NCBI RefSeq assembly: GCF_001704635.1
Contig: NZ_MAXF01000118.1
Location: forward strand, 1 to 64,000
Direction of reading: 5' to 3'
DNA length: 64,000 nt
From: Streptomyces sparsogenes
GTDB taxonomy: Bacteria; Actinomycetota; Actinomycetes; Streptomycetales; Streptomycetaceae
Part shown: positions 33,331 through 42,305 of the stretch, piece by piece
How positions within the stretch are numbered: position 1 is the stretch's first letter
Layout: each line of letters opens with the position of its first letter
Notes under the pieces: generated by a model
What the model was told of the DNA's origin: nothing
What the model saw: the letters and a program-made list of their open reading frames with translations, nothing else
Databases searched by the model: none
Program-made: the position numbers and the translations under genes

Positions 33331-34155
33331 CCGCCGCGCCTCCACCACCGCGTGCAGCCGGGTGTGCGCCCCCAACTTCCGCATGGACGAGCGCAGATAG
33401 CTCTTCACCGTCTCCGGCCGCAGCCCCAGCCGGTCCGCGGCCGCCGAGTTCGTGGCCCCCGACGCCACGCACGCCAGCACGTCCACCTCGCGCGGCGACA
33501 GCTCCACCCCCGGCCGGGCCGGCGCGTCCCCCGCGCCGCCGGCGGAGGCCCTGGCCAGCCGCCCGCAGGCGCTGAGGATCCGCTCCCGCAGCTGTGGATC
33601 GGCGACCTGCTGGGCCAGCGCCCGCAGGTCGCCGTGCGCCTCGCGCACCTCTTCCCACAGCGCCGGATCCGCCTCGGGCGGCTGCTGCGCCACGGTCAGC
33701 AGCCGCTGCGACTCGTCCTGCACCGCCAGCGACTGCTCCAGCTCGCGGGCCACCTCCATCGCCGCGTTCAGCGCCCGGTCGCCGAGGGCGATCGGCTGGC
33801 GCAGCGCCCCGTACAGCACCCCGCGCACCCGGCCGCGCACCACCACCGGCACCGCCAGTATCGAGCGCAGGCCCTCGGCGCCGACCGCCGCGTCGTACTC
33901 GTGGCTGATCGCCCGCGAGGTCGGGTAGTCGGACACCGAGATCGGCCGGGACATGGTGATCACCTTGCCGCCCAGGCCGTTGCCGGGGGTGATGGCGAGC
34001 CCGCGCAGGGAGTTCGTGGTGGTGCCGGTCAGCTCGGAGATGCGGAACTGCCGCGCGCCGGAGAACAGCCCGCCGAACGCGACGGGCAGCCCGCCGCGCC
34101 GCCGCATCCGCAGCAGGGCCGTCCGCACATCCACCGCCCGGTCCGATTCCGCCAC
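33313..34155 (-). CDS. GAF domain-containing LuxR family regulator
   Basis: A 280-residue regulator. Residues ~20-150 look like a GAF sensor (GLAITPGNGLGGKVITMSRP, AEGLRSILAVPVVVRGRVRG, VLYGALRQP). The C-terminus is a LuxR helix-turn-helix (ELSPREVDVLACVASGATNS, AAADRLGLRPETVKSYLRSS). It is divergent from two acyl-CoA synthetase genes, and this GAF-LuxR type often neighbours acyl-CoA metabolism in actinomycetes, so it probably controls them. The second GTG (34155) has GGGGAG six bases upstream; the first (34161) touches that site. Confidence 0.85.
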   Translation of the reverse strand: MAESDRAVDVRTALLRMRRRGGLPVAFGGLFSGARQFRISELTGTTTNSLRGLAITPGNGLGGKVITMSRPISVSDYPTSRAISHEYDAAVGAEGLRSILAVPVVVRGRVRGVLYGALRQPIALGDRALNAAMEVARELEQSLAVQDESQRLLTVAQQPPEADPALWEEVREAHGDLRALAQQVADPQLRERILSACGRLARASAGGAGDAPARPGVELSPREVDVLACVASGATNSAAADRLGLRPETVKSYLRSSMRKLGAHTRLHAVVEARRAGLLP

Positions 34156-34255
34156 GGCCACCTCCCCGAAATGCCACCACCCCCGTCCGGGGGTGGTGAG
34201 ACCCAGATCACCCGTCGCACGATGCTAGCGAGCAGCACGGCAATCAGGAGGAGAT

Positions 34256-35962
34256 GTGACAGCAAACGGCCGGACCCAGAGTTTCCGGGCAGCCCGGGAC
34301 TTCCTCCTGGCGCATCGCGACGACTACACGGCGGCGTACGAGGGTTTCAGATGGCCGCGTCCCGCCGAGTTCAACTGGGCACTGGACTGGTTCGACCGGA
34401 TCGCGCGGGGGAACGACCGTACCGCCCTGCACATCGTCGAGGAAGACGGCCTCGAGACGCGGATCAGCTTCGAGGAGATGCGCCGCCGCTCCGACCGGGC
34501 CGCGCTCTGGCTGCGCGCCCAGGGGGTGCGGGCGGGGGACCGCATCGTGGTCATGCTCGGCAACCAGGCCGAGCTGTGGGAGACGGCGCTGGCGGCCATG
34601 AAGCTGCGGGCCGTCGTCATCCCCGCCACCCCGCTGCTGGGCCCGCTGGACCTCGCCGACCGGGTGGAGCGCGGCCGGGCCGCGCATGTGATCGTGCGGG
34701 CCGGGGACGCGGCCAAGTTCGCCGAGGTGCCGGGGGACTACACGCGCATCGCGGTCGGCGGCGCCCCGGAGGGCTGGCTGGCCTACGAGGACGCGGGCAC
34801 CGGCCTCGGCACGGAGGCGCCCGGGGCACCGGACCCGGCCTTCGTGCCGGACGGCCCGACCCTGGCCGACGACCCCCTGATGCTCTACTTCACCTCGGGC
34901 ACCACCGCCCGCCCCAAACTGGTCCAGCACACCCACACCACGTACCCCATCGGCCATCTGTCGACGATGTACTGGATCGGGCTGATCCCGGGCGACGTGC
35001 ACCTCAACATCTCCTCCCCGGGCTGGGCGAAGCACGCCTGGTCCAACCTCTTCGCCCCCTGGAACGCCGAGGCGACCGTGTTCGTGTACAACTACACGCG
35101 CTTCGACGCCGCCCGTCTCATGGCCGAGATGGACCGCTGCGCGGTGACCACCTTCTGCGCTCCGCCGACCGTGTGGCGGATGCTCATCCAGGCCGACCTG
35201 ACCCAGCTGAGCACCCCGCCCCGGGAGGCGGTGGCGGCCGGTGAGCCGCTGAATCCGGAGGTCATCGAGCATGTGCGGCGCGCCTGGGGGGTGACCATCA
35301 GGGACGGCTTCGGCCAGACCGAGACCTCCGTCCAGGTCGCCAACACCCCGGGGCAGCCGCTCAAGACCGGCTCGATGGGCCGCCCGAGCCCCGGCTTCGC
35401 GGTCACCCTGCTGGACCCGGTCACCGGGCAGCCGGGCGACGAGGGCGAGATCTGCCTCGACCTGTCGGGCCCCTCGGGCCGCCCGGTCGGCCTGATGACG
35501 GGGTACGAGGGCGACGAGGAGCGCACCGCCGAGGTGACGGCGGGCGGCTACTACCGCACCGGCGACATCGGAGCGCGCGACGCGGACGGCTACATCACCT
35601 ACGTCGGCCGCGCCGACGACGTCTTCAAGGCCTCCGACTACAAGATCTCCCCGTTCGAGCTGGAGAGCGCCCTCCTGGAGCACGAGGCGGTCGCCGAGGC
35701 GGCCGTGGTCCCGGCGCCCGACCCGCTGCGGCTGGCCGTGCCGAAGGCGTATGTCGTGCTGGCCGAGGGGTGGGAGCCGGGGCCGGAGACGGCCAAGGTC
35801 CTGTTCGCCCACTCACGGGCGGTCCTTGCCCCCTACAAGCGTGTTCGTCGACTGGAATTCGCGGAACTTCCCAAGACCGTCTCCGGCAAAATCCGCCGTA
35901 TAGAGCTACGCGAGCGCACCCTGCGCGGCGATGGTGTCGAGTTTCATGAGGAGACCTCATGA
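34256..35962 (+). CDS. AMP-binding acyl-CoA synthetase (medium-chain type)
   Basis: A 568-residue adenylate-forming ligase that joins a carboxylic acid to CoA with ATP. The P-loop motif is LMLYFTSGTTARPKLVQHTH, the adenine region DGFGQTETSVQVANTPGQP, the hinge YRTGDIGARDADGYITYVGR and the catalytic lysine PKTVSGKIRRIELR near the end. Its spacing and the PGWAKHAWSNLFAPW segment fit medium-chain or ACSM-like synthetases. The GTG follows AGGAGGAG. Its stop overlaps a tiny frame leading into a second synthetase gene, so the two are one operon. Confidence 0.9.
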   Translation: MTANGRTQSFRAARDFLLAHRDDYTAAYEGFRWPRPAEFNWALDWFDRIARGNDRTALHIVEEDGLETRISFEEMRRRSDRAALWLRAQGVRAGDRIVVMLGNQAELWETALAAMKLRAVVIPATPLLGPLDLADRVERGRAAHVIVRAGDAAKFAEVPGDYTRIAVGGAPEGWLAYEDAGTGLGTEAPGAPDPAFVPDGPTLADDPLMLYFTSGTTARPKLVQHTHTTYPIGHLSTMYWIGLIPGDVHLNISSPGWAKHAWSNLFAPWNAEATVFVYNYTRFDAARLMAEMDRCAVTTFCAPPTVWRMLIQADLTQLSTPPREAVAAGEPLNPEVIEHVRRAWGVTIRDGFGQTETSVQVANTPGQPLKTGSMGRPSPGFAVTLLDPVTGQPGDEGEICLDLSGPSGRPVGLMTGYEGDEERTAEVTAGGYYRTGDIGARDADGYITYVGRADDVFKASDYKISPFELESALLEHEAVAEAAVVPAPDPLRLAVPKAYVVLAEGWEPGPETAKVLFAHSRAVLAPYKRVRRLEFAELPKTVSGKIRRIELRERTLRGDGVEFHEETS

Positions 35963-36005
35963 CCGACCCGCACTCACCACGCGATCACGAGGAGTACTCA
36001 TGACG
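35948..36005 (+). repeat. 41-bp-spaced duplication of a ribosome-site/start-codon segment
   Basis: GAGGAGACCTCATGACCGAC (from 35948) and GAGGAGTACTCATGACGGAC (from 35989) differ at only three positions and sit exactly 41 bases apart. Each has a ribosome site and an ATGA overlap. One start region appears to have been copied, leaving a 14-codon frame between the two synthetase genes. Confidence 0.75.
35959..36003 (+). CDS. 14-residue mini-cistron between acyl-CoA synthetase genes
   Basis: ATG at 35959 overlaps the upstream stop as ATGA and has GAGGAG about five bases before it. The frame encodes MTDPHSPRDHEEYS and ends at a TGA that overlaps the next gene's ATG, again as ATGA. Translation would pass a ribosome directly to the second synthetase gene. 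It probably arose by duplication of the start region and serves, if at all, for translational coupling. No peptide function is claimed. Confidence 0.5.
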   Translation: MTDPHSPRDHEEYS

Positions 36006-37838
36006 GACCGCCCGGCCGACCCCTCAGGCCCATCGGGCTCATCCGGCCCGCAGGACCCGGCTGACACCGCCGCCCCCACAGACCCCTCCGCTTCGACCCG
36101 GACCACCGGTTCGACCGGGACCGCCGCCTCCGCCGGGACCGCCGCCACTGCCGGGGCCGCCGCGCCCGCGCCCGCCCTGGCGTACGCGAGCGGGGCCGGC
36201 GAGGTCCCGCTGCTCGGCGACACCATCGGCGCCAATCTGGCCCGCGCCATCGAGCGGTTCGGGGAGCGCGAGGCTCTTGTCGACCTCCCCAGCGGACGCC
36301 GCTGGACCTACACCGAGTTCGGCCGGGCCGTCGAGGAGGTCGCGCTCGGGCTGATGGCCAAGGGCGTCGGCAAGGGCGACCGGGTCGGGATCTGGGCGGT
36401 CAACTGCGCCGAGTGGGTGCTGGTGCAGTACGCCACCGCCCGCATCGGCGCCATCATGGTCAACATCAACCCCGCCTACCGGGTCCACGAGCTGAAGCTC
36501 AGGCTCCGGCGGGCCGGCATCTCCGTCCTGATCTCCTCGACCGAGCACCGGACCAGCGACTACCGCCGCATGGTCGAACAGGTGCGCTCCGAGTGTCCCG
36601 CCCTGCGCGACGTCATCTACATCGGCGACCGCACCTGGGACGGGCTGATCCGCGCGGGCGCCGATGTGTCACGCGAGCGGCTGCTCGAGCGCGAGGCCCG
36701 GCTGTCCTGCGACGACCCGGTCAACATCCAGTACACCTCCGGCACGACCGGCCTCCCCAAGGGCGCCACGCTCTCCCACCACAACATCCTCAACAACGGT
36801 TACTCGGTCGGGGAGACGCTCGGCTACACCCCCCAGGACCGGGTCTGCCTGCCGGTCCCCTTCTCCCACTGCTTCGGCATGGTGACCGGCAACCTGGGCG
36901 CCACCAGCCACGGCGCCTGCATCGTCATCCCCGCCCCCACCTTCGACCCGGCCGCCACGCTGCGCGCCGTCGAGCAGGAGCGCTGCACCTCGCTGTACGG
37001 CGTCCCGACGATGTTCATCGCCGAACTCGGGCTGCCCGACTTCGACGCGTACGACCTCTCCTCCCTGCGCACCGGGATCATCGCCGGGGCCACCTGCCCG
37101 CCGGAGGTCATGCGGCGCGTGGTGGAGGAGATGCACATGGCCGAGGTGTCGGCCTTCTACGGCATGACCGAGCTCTCGCCGGTGTCCATCCAGACCCGCC
37201 GCGACGACGACCTGCGGCACCGCACCGGCACGGTCGGCCGGGTGCTGCCGCATATCGAGATCAAGGTCGTGGACCCGGTGACCGGCGTGACGGTGCCCCG
37301 CGGCACCCGCGGCGAGCTGTGCACCCGCGGCTACTCGGTGATGCTCGGCTACTGGGAGGAGCCCGAGCGGACCGCCGAGGTGATCGACGCCGGGCGCTGG
37401 ATGCACACCGGCGACCTCGCGGTGATGGACGAGGACGGCTACGTCCGGATCGTCGGCCGGATGAAGGACATGATCGTCCGGGGCGGGGAGAACGTGTACC
37501 CGCGGGAGATCGAGGAGTTCCTGTACACCCATCCGAAGATCGCCGATGTGCAGGTCGTCGGCGTGCCGGACGAGAAGTACGGCGAGGAGATCCTGGCCTG
37601 CGTCATCCTGCGGGAAGGCGCCAGGTCGCTCAGCCGTGACGAGCTGGCCCGCTTCTGCCGGGGCCGCCTCGCGCACTACAAGGTGCCCCGCTATCTGCGC
37701 ATCATGGAGGCCTTCCCGAGGACCGTCAGCGGCAAGGTCCGCAAGGTCGAGCTGCGCGAGGCGGGCATCGGGGACGCGGTCCGGCTGCGGGACGCCCGTA
37801 CGGACGCCGCCGACACCCAGGCGGTTCCCCTGCGCTGA
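36000..37838 (+). CDS. AMP-binding fatty-acyl-CoA synthetase
   Basis: A second, distinct ligase of 612 residues. After a Ser/Thr/Ala/Pro-rich N-terminal ~55 residues, the domain begins at LGDTIGANLARAIERFGERE. Motifs are VNIQYTSGTTGLPKGATLSH (P-loop), SAFYGMTELSPVSIQTRRDD (adenine site), WMHTGDLAVMDEDGYVRIVG (hinge) and RTVSGKVRKVELREAG with the catalytic Lys. VRGGENVYPREIEEFLYTHP is typical of FadD/medium- to long-chain synthetases. ATG 36000 follows GAGGAG. Expression is coupled to the upstream synthetase, probably under the divergent GAF-LuxR regulator. Confidence 0.9.
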   Translation: MTDRPADPSGPSGSSGPQDPADTAAPTDPSASTRTTGSTGTAASAGTAATAGAAAPAPALAYASGAGEVPLLGDTIGANLARAIERFGEREALVDLPSGRRWTYTEFGRAVEEVALGLMAKGVGKGDRVGIWAVNCAEWVLVQYATARIGAIMVNINPAYRVHELKLRLRRAGISVLISSTEHRTSDYRRMVEQVRSECPALRDVIYIGDRTWDGLIRAGADVSRERLLEREARLSCDDPVNIQYTSGTTGLPKGATLSHHNILNNGYSVGETLGYTPQDRVCLPVPFSHCFGMVTGNLGATSHGACIVIPAPTFDPAATLRAVEQERCTSLYGVPTMFIAELGLPDFDAYDLSSLRTGIIAGATCPPEVMRRVVEEMHMAEVSAFYGMTELSPVSIQTRRDDDLRHRTGTVGRVLPHIEIKVVDPVTGVTVPRGTRGELCTRGYSVMLGYWEEPERTAEVIDAGRWMHTGDLAVMDEDGYVRIVGRMKDMIVRGGENVYPREIEEFLYTHPKIADVQVVGVPDEKYGEEILACVILREGARSLSRDELARFCRGRLAHYKVPRYLRIMEAFPRTVSGKVRKVELREAGIGDAVRLRDARTDAADTQAVPLR

Positions 37839-37952
37839 CGCACCCTCGCGCCGATCCGCCCCCGCGCTGGGGTAACGGCCCGGCTGTCAGTGCCCCGTGG
37901 TGGAATCGTCCCCGGCACACAAGCGGTATGACGGGGCACCACGGGGGCACTG

Positions 37953-39884
37953 ATGGCACGGCGTTCGGCACTGGCCGCGATCGACACCCTGCGCGGGCTC
38001 TCCCGGGGCGCCCCTCCGCCGCCCGCCGACGAAGGCGTGCTGCGCCTCCTGGCCGCCACGCACGTCACCTTCTGGCCCGGTGCTCGGTTCCCCGCATGGG
38101 TGCGCGACGCCTGGGCGGCCTGGGACGGCCGGGGGATCGCCGACCCGCTGCGGCCGGCGCCGGAGCCAGACCCCCACCGGGCGCTCACGCGGCTCCGCGA
38201 GGACCACGTCTGGAGCGACAAGCTGGGCGTCAACGAAACGCTCCGCGGCGAGCTGGACACGGCCTGGCTCGCGGGCACCGTCACCGGCCCGGACCTGCTC
38301 GCCGCCACCCCCGCCCGGTACACCATGCCGGTGTGGCACCAGTCCGCGTCCCCGGCCATGCACGGGCTGGAGCGGACGCTGCGCACCTTCCTGGCCGGCG
38401 CGCTCGGCACCGACACGGACGCCTGGCTGCGGCTCGCGACCGCCGTGGAGGAGGTGCGCACCCTCCCCGGCGCCGACCGCGACGCCACCTGGCCCGACCT
38501 GCTGGCGCGCGCCGCCGGCACCCCCGCCGACCCCGTGCGGATCGTCCCGTACGGCAAGGTCACCGGCCGCGACCGGGAGAAGCTGCTGAGTTGGCGCGAG
38601 TGGACCTGGCCGGCCGGGGAGGTGCTGCGGCGGGCCCCCGACGCCAAGGTCCTGGACGCCCTCGTGCCGCTGCTGCCCGACCACACCGGATGGCTGCTCG
38701 CGCTGTACGTGATCGCCCAGCGGCAGCCCGCGCCCCGGGCCCTCGTCGAGCATCTGATCGGGCGCGGCGACCGCGAGGCGCTGGTGCTGCTGGCGGAGTG
38801 GAGGGACCTCGACCCGCCCACCCATCGCGCCCTGCGCGCCCACGGCGACCCCGAGGTCCACCTCGGGCTGCTCGCCCCGCACTTCTCCCTCGGCCCGGAG
38901 GAGGCCCGGCAGCTGCTGGACGGCTCGGTGCCGCTCGCCCCGTACGTGTCGCGCATCCCGGGCAACGCGTACCCCGACCTGCCGCACGCGGCCGAACCGG
39001 AGCTGATCGGGGCCGCGTTCGCCCACGACCACGGGCGGTTCAAGACCGCCGAGCAGCTCGTCGGCTGCCTGAACACGCTGCGGTGCGGCGGCCCCGGGGG
39101 CCTGTCCGCGCTGCTGGCCACCGGCCGGGTGGGCCCGGCCGTCACCAGGATGTGCCGGCAGGCCCTCGCCTCCGCCGACCCCCTCGCCACGCTGGAGGAG
39201 CGGGCGCGGCGCGAGCTGACGACGAAGAAGCTGGCGGGCCGGCTGCGCAAGGTCCGCACCACCTCCGGCTTCGCCGACACCGACCGGCTTCTCGCCCTCT
39301 TCCCGGACATCGACTGGGAGGAGCTGGAGGCCGAGCACGCCCGCGAGCCGTTCGCCTTCTGGCCGGCGGTGGTCGGCCATGCCGCGACCCCCTCCGCCGT
39401 CGCCGCGCGCCACGCCGGCGCGATCCTCGGCGACCGGCGCGGCAGCCGCCGCCGGCGCCCCGCCCGGGACGCCGAGATCGCCCGCGGCATGGCCCGGCAC
39501 GGCCTCGGCGCCGCCGACTGGCGGGCCATCACCCCGCGCGCCGACCGGCTGCTGGCCGATGGCCTGCTGACCGCCGATGACCTGGTCTCCCTCGCGGCCC
39601 CCGCCGACCGGATCCTCGGCTACCTCGGCAGCGCCCTGCGCCGCGCCGACGCCCCGGCCCCGGCCAGGGCCGCCGCCGAGCGGGTCGCCGGGCTGGTCGC
39701 CACCCACCTCGACGGCAGCGACGACCCGGACGCGGCCTGGCAGCGGGTGTACGCCCGCCTGGCCGGGCAGGCCCCGCGGTGGCCCCGGGCGAGCAGCATC
39801 GAGGCGACTCTCGCGACCCCCACGCCCCTCTCGCCCCTGGAGCCCCTTGCGCCCGTCACGAGCGCGAGCGCACCGCCGAGGTGA
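37953..39884 (+). CDS. Conserved hypothetical protein, large helical-repeat
   Basis: I do not recognise this 643-residue protein. It is soluble, Leu/Ala/Arg-rich and mostly helical, with repeating units reminiscent of HEAT or ARM solenoids (VLDALVPLLPDHTGWLLALY, LVEHLIGRGDREALVLLAEW, HRALRAHGDPEVHLGLLAPH). A basic patch RRGSRRRRPARDAEIARG lies near residue 500. The mid region PYVSRIPGNAYPDLPHAAEP may be a conserved loop. There is no export signal. Its last 29 bases overlap the converging alpha/beta hydrolase gene, where the tail becomes Thr/Pro/Ser-rich. Confidence 0.7.
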   Translation: MARRSALAAIDTLRGLSRGAPPPPADEGVLRLLAATHVTFWPGARFPAWVRDAWAAWDGRGIADPLRPAPEPDPHRALTRLREDHVWSDKLGVNETLRGELDTAWLAGTVTGPDLLAATPARYTMPVWHQSASPAMHGLERTLRTFLAGALGTDTDAWLRLATAVEEVRTLPGADRDATWPDLLARAAGTPADPVRIVPYGKVTGRDREKLLSWREWTWPAGEVLRRAPDAKVLDALVPLLPDHTGWLLALYVIAQRQPAPRALVEHLIGRGDREALVLLAEWRDLDPPTHRALRAHGDPEVHLGLLAPHFSLGPEEARQLLDGSVPLAPYVSRIPGNAYPDLPHAAEPELIGAAFAHDHGRFKTAEQLVGCLNTLRCGGPGGLSALLATGRVGPAVTRMCRQALASADPLATLEERARRELTTKKLAGRLRKVRTTSGFADTDRLLALFPDIDWEELEAEHAREPFAFWPAVVGHAATPSAVAARHAGAILGDRRGSRRRRPARDAEIARGMARHGLGAADWRAITPRADRLLADGLLTADDLVSLAAPADRILGYLGSALRRADAPAPARAAAERVAGLVATHLDGSDDPDAAWQRVYARLAGQAPRWPRASSIEATLATPTPLSPLEPLAPVTSASAPPR

Positions 39885-40806
39885 AGGAGCGCACCAGCCC
39901 GGCGACCTCCCGCGGGCACTCCAGGAGCATCGCGTGCGACGCGTCCAGCGTCCGCACGGTGAGGTGCGGGTGCGCGGCGGCCAGCTCGCCCAGGTCGCGG
40001 TCGAGCCCCTTGACGTACGCGGCCATCAGCTCGTCGAACCACGCCAGCTCGCCGCCCTGCGCCACCAGCCGGCCCGCCCGGACGACCAGCACCGGGCGGT
40101 CGAGGCGGCGGTAGACGGGGAAGAGGTCCAGCTCTTTCATCCGGTCGAGCATCTCGAGGGCGCGCTGCCGCTCCGGCCGCAGATACAGCCGCCCGTCCGG
40201 GGTCTCGCCGAGCGCGCGCCGGACGCCCTCGTCGAGCGCCTCGGGCGCGATGCCCAGCGCCTTCGCCATCGCCGCCTGCTGGGCGAGCACGGTGGTCTCC
40301 AGCGCCTTCGGCGGGAAGGTCCTGCCCATCGCGGCCTCGGAGAACCGGCGGGCGTGGGCCAGACCCTCGAGCACGGTCTCCCGGTCGAGGCCCACGTACT
40401 GCTCGGGGCGGCCCTGGCCGACGCCGTCGAGGTTGACGGCGGCGGGGGTGCGCGGGTGGGCGTCCGCGTACAGCGCGGCGACCATGCCGCCGAGGGAGTG
40501 GCCGACCGGTATGGCCTCGGGGATGCCGCAGGCGTCCAGCACGGCCTCGACGTCGTCCAGCACGGCGGGGAACGTCCAGGGCGGGTCGCCGGGGCCGGAG
40601 CGGCCGTGGGCGCGCAGGTCCATCGAGACGACGCGGTGGTCGATGGCGAGGTCGGCCGCGGCGACCGACCAGTCGGCGAGGGTGCGGGAGGCCCCGTGGA
40701 GCAGCAGCAGGGGGGTGCCGGTGCCGCCGTGGTCGCGTACGGCCAGCGTCAGGTCGCCGCGCTCGACGGTGAAGTCGACGGGGGAGTCAGGGGTGGGCGA
40801 GGGCAT
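39856..40806 (-). CDS. Alpha/beta fold hydrolase
   Basis: A 316-residue cytoplasmic hydrolase. The oxyanion region is TPLLLLHGASRTLADW, the nucleophile elbow PVGHSLGGMVAALYAD with Ser in GHSLGG, the acid region PVLVVRAGRLVAQGG and the catalytic His in LDASHAMLLECPREVAGLVR. A cap domain lies between about residues 135 and 240. The substrate cannot be inferred; relatives include esterases and haloperoxidase-like enzymes. ATG 40806 has CGGAGCG upstream. Confidence 0.88.
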   Translation of the reverse strand: MPSPTPDSPVDFTVERGDLTLAVRDHGGTGTPLLLLHGASRTLADWSVAAADLAIDHRVVSMDLRAHGRSGPGDPPWTFPAVLDDVEAVLDACGIPEAIPVGHSLGGMVAALYADAHPRTPAAVNLDGVGQGRPEQYVGLDRETVLEGLAHARRFSEAAMGRTFPPKALETTVLAQQAAMAKALGIAPEALDEGVRRALGETPDGRLYLRPERQRALEMLDRMKELDLFPVYRRLDRPVLVVRAGRLVAQGGELAWFDELMAAYVKGLDRDLGELAAAHPHLTVRTLDASHAMLLECPREVAGLVRSFTSAVRSRS

Positions 40807-41053
40807 GGGGCATCGCTCCGTGGTGTCGCGGACAATGCGGACAAGGGGATCGACCGCCGAATGGGGTCGGTCACCACCGTAGGGCGTCGCACGGGCTCCA
40901 AGATCATCCTCCGAGGGGAGGCCCGAGGGCCCTCCGCCGGGTCATAATGAACAAGGGCCGAACGCGGAACACGCGTGAACGGCCGTGGAGCCGCGCCGCC
41001 TTGGACCCTTGCCGCCCCGGATCCCCGCCGCCTCCGATCCCCGCCGTCTTGGC

Positions 41054-41758
41054 TCACCGCTCGGCGGGGCCCACCCGGGTCAGCGAGTCCGCCGGATCGT
41101 TGACGGGCTGTGGGGTGCCGGTCAGATCCATGATGAACAGCGGGATGTGCAGCGCGTCGGCGCGCGCCCGCGCGTCCCTGGCATAGCCCGCGAGCGAGAA
41201 GAAGACGCCGGCGGCGGACTCGTTGAGCCCGGTCAGCCACAGGCACTCGACGTCGCGCAGCGAGGTGGGCCGGGTGGTCGGGTCCACCCGGGCGACCAGG
41301 CCCGGCCCGCACAGGTCCACGGACGCCGCCTGGCCCTCCGGCCTCCGCACCTCCCGGAAGCCCAGCCACGTCAGATACTGCGCGGCGGCGGTCACCGCGT
41401 CCCGCGCGGTACGGATCGTCACCGGCCGGAAGGCCGGGCGCGGCGCGGCCGGGGGCCGGTCCGCGGGGCGGTCCGTGGCCCGGTCCGCGGGGGCCGGCGC
41501 CGGCGCCACCGGCACGCGCACCAGCGCGCCGCACGCGCAGCCGAACTCCGGCTGGGGCCAGTGGCCCCGCAGGCCGCACATGGCGCAGGTGGCCACCACC
41601 CAGGCGTCCTCCCAGGTGCGGTGTCCGAACTCCTGCGGGATGCCGTCGCGCAGCACGGGCAGGGTGAGCGGCGCCCCGCACGAGCAGGGGTAGGTGGGCG
41701 GGGTGAACGACTGCTCGCGGCGGCAGGCGGGGCAGCGCACCGGCACGCTCTCTGTCAT
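41054..41758 (-). CDS. Zinc-ribbon protein with restriction endonuclease-like (Mrr-type) C-terminal domain
   Basis: The 234-residue protein has two CxxC zinc ribbons in its first ~95 residues: CPACRREQ with PCSCGAP, and CAMCGLRG with GCACGAL. A disordered Pro/Asp/Arg linker follows. The C-terminal domain (AAAQYLTWLGFREVRRPEGQ, GPGLVARVDPTTRPTSLRDV, FFSLAGYARDARARADALHI) has the shape of an Mrr/PD-(D/E)xK fold, with Asp and Arg conserved but the full catalytic triad unclear. This is a tentative fold assignment. ATG 41758 follows GGAGGAG; ATG 41806 is an alternative. Confidence 0.65.
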   Translation of the reverse strand: MTESVPVRCPACRREQSFTPPTYPCSCGAPLTLPVLRDGIPQEFGHRTWEDAWVVATCAMCGLRGHWPQPEFGCACGALVRVPVAPAPAPADRATDRPADRPPAAPRPAFRPVTIRTARDAVTAAAQYLTWLGFREVRRPEGQAASVDLCGPGLVARVDPTTRPTSLRDVECLWLTGLNESAAGVFFSLAGYARDARARADALHIPLFIMDLTGTPQPVNDPADSLTRVGPAER

Positions 41759-41933
41759 CTGCTCCTCCGAGGAGATCGCTCCGAGAGGTATCGGCCCATG
41801 CTCCATGAAGCGGGCGGCTCCCGGCAGCGAGTTGGGGGTTCCGTGCCCGGCGGGCCGACCGCCGTGTTAAGGCCCCCGCCGCGCCCGGGGACGGCTGGTG
41901 ACGCCCGCCACGCGGGCGCAGTAGGTTGTCGGC

Positions 41934-42305
41934 GTGAGACTGAGGGTTGAGTTCACCACCGAGCCGTTCGACCTCGACGAGGTGCCCCCGCACGCGGTGG
42001 CGGCCCGCGAGATCGTGCAGGGCGCCGCGCTGGACTCCGTCGACGTCGGCCCGTTCGGCAACACGGCGGAGGGCCGGGCGGAGAGCGTGCTGGCCACCAT
42101 CGACGCGCTGCTCCGCACCTCCTTGGCGGTGGGCGCCACCCGGGTCTCGCTCCAGGTGAACGTCATCGCGGACGCGGAAACGGTCACAGGCGCGGAAACG
42201 GACACAGGAGCGGAACCGGACACGGACGCGGATACCGACACGGACGCGGCTGCGGCCCGGGGCGGGCCGGGCGGCGCGGGCGGGCCGGGGGAGGGCGGCA
42301 GGTGA
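41934..42305 (+). CDS. Thiamine-binding (YqgV/MTH1187)-like small protein with repeat tail
   Basis: Residues 1-80 (MRLRVEFTTEPFDLDEVPPH, AVDV-type strand SVDVGPFGNTAEG, TRVSLQVNVIA) look like the ferredoxin-fold thiamine-binding family. The Pfam-style assignment is from memory and moderate. The remaining ~43 residues are a tandem-repeat tail (AETVTG, AETDTG, AEPDTD, ADTDTD) then a Gly-rich end, all without obvious function. The GTG at 41934 is the only credible start. The stop overlaps the next gene's GTG (GTGA), so this and the HTH gene form a coupled pair. Confidence 0.6.
   Translation: MRLRVEFTTEPFDLDEVPPHAVAAREIVQGAALDSVDVGPFGNTAEGRAESVLATIDALLRTSLAVGATRVSLQVNVIADAETVTGAETDTGAEPDTDADTDTDAAAARGGPGGAGGPGEGGR
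42174..42245 (+). repeat. Four 18-bp tandem repeats inside the thiamine-binding-like gene
   Basis: Units starting GCGGAAACGG lie at 42174, 42192, 42210 and 42228, exactly 18 bases apart with a few substitutions. They encode six-residue repeats in the protein's C-terminal tail, so copy-number change would not shift the frame. Confidence 0.85.

Noticed and set aside
40807..41053. Possible small gene starting at ATG 40947
   Set aside because: The frame runs into and overlaps the opposite zinc-ribbon gene, is Pro/Arg-rich, and has no ribosome site. I see only a CATAAT box and short GATCCCCGCCG repeats in this gap.
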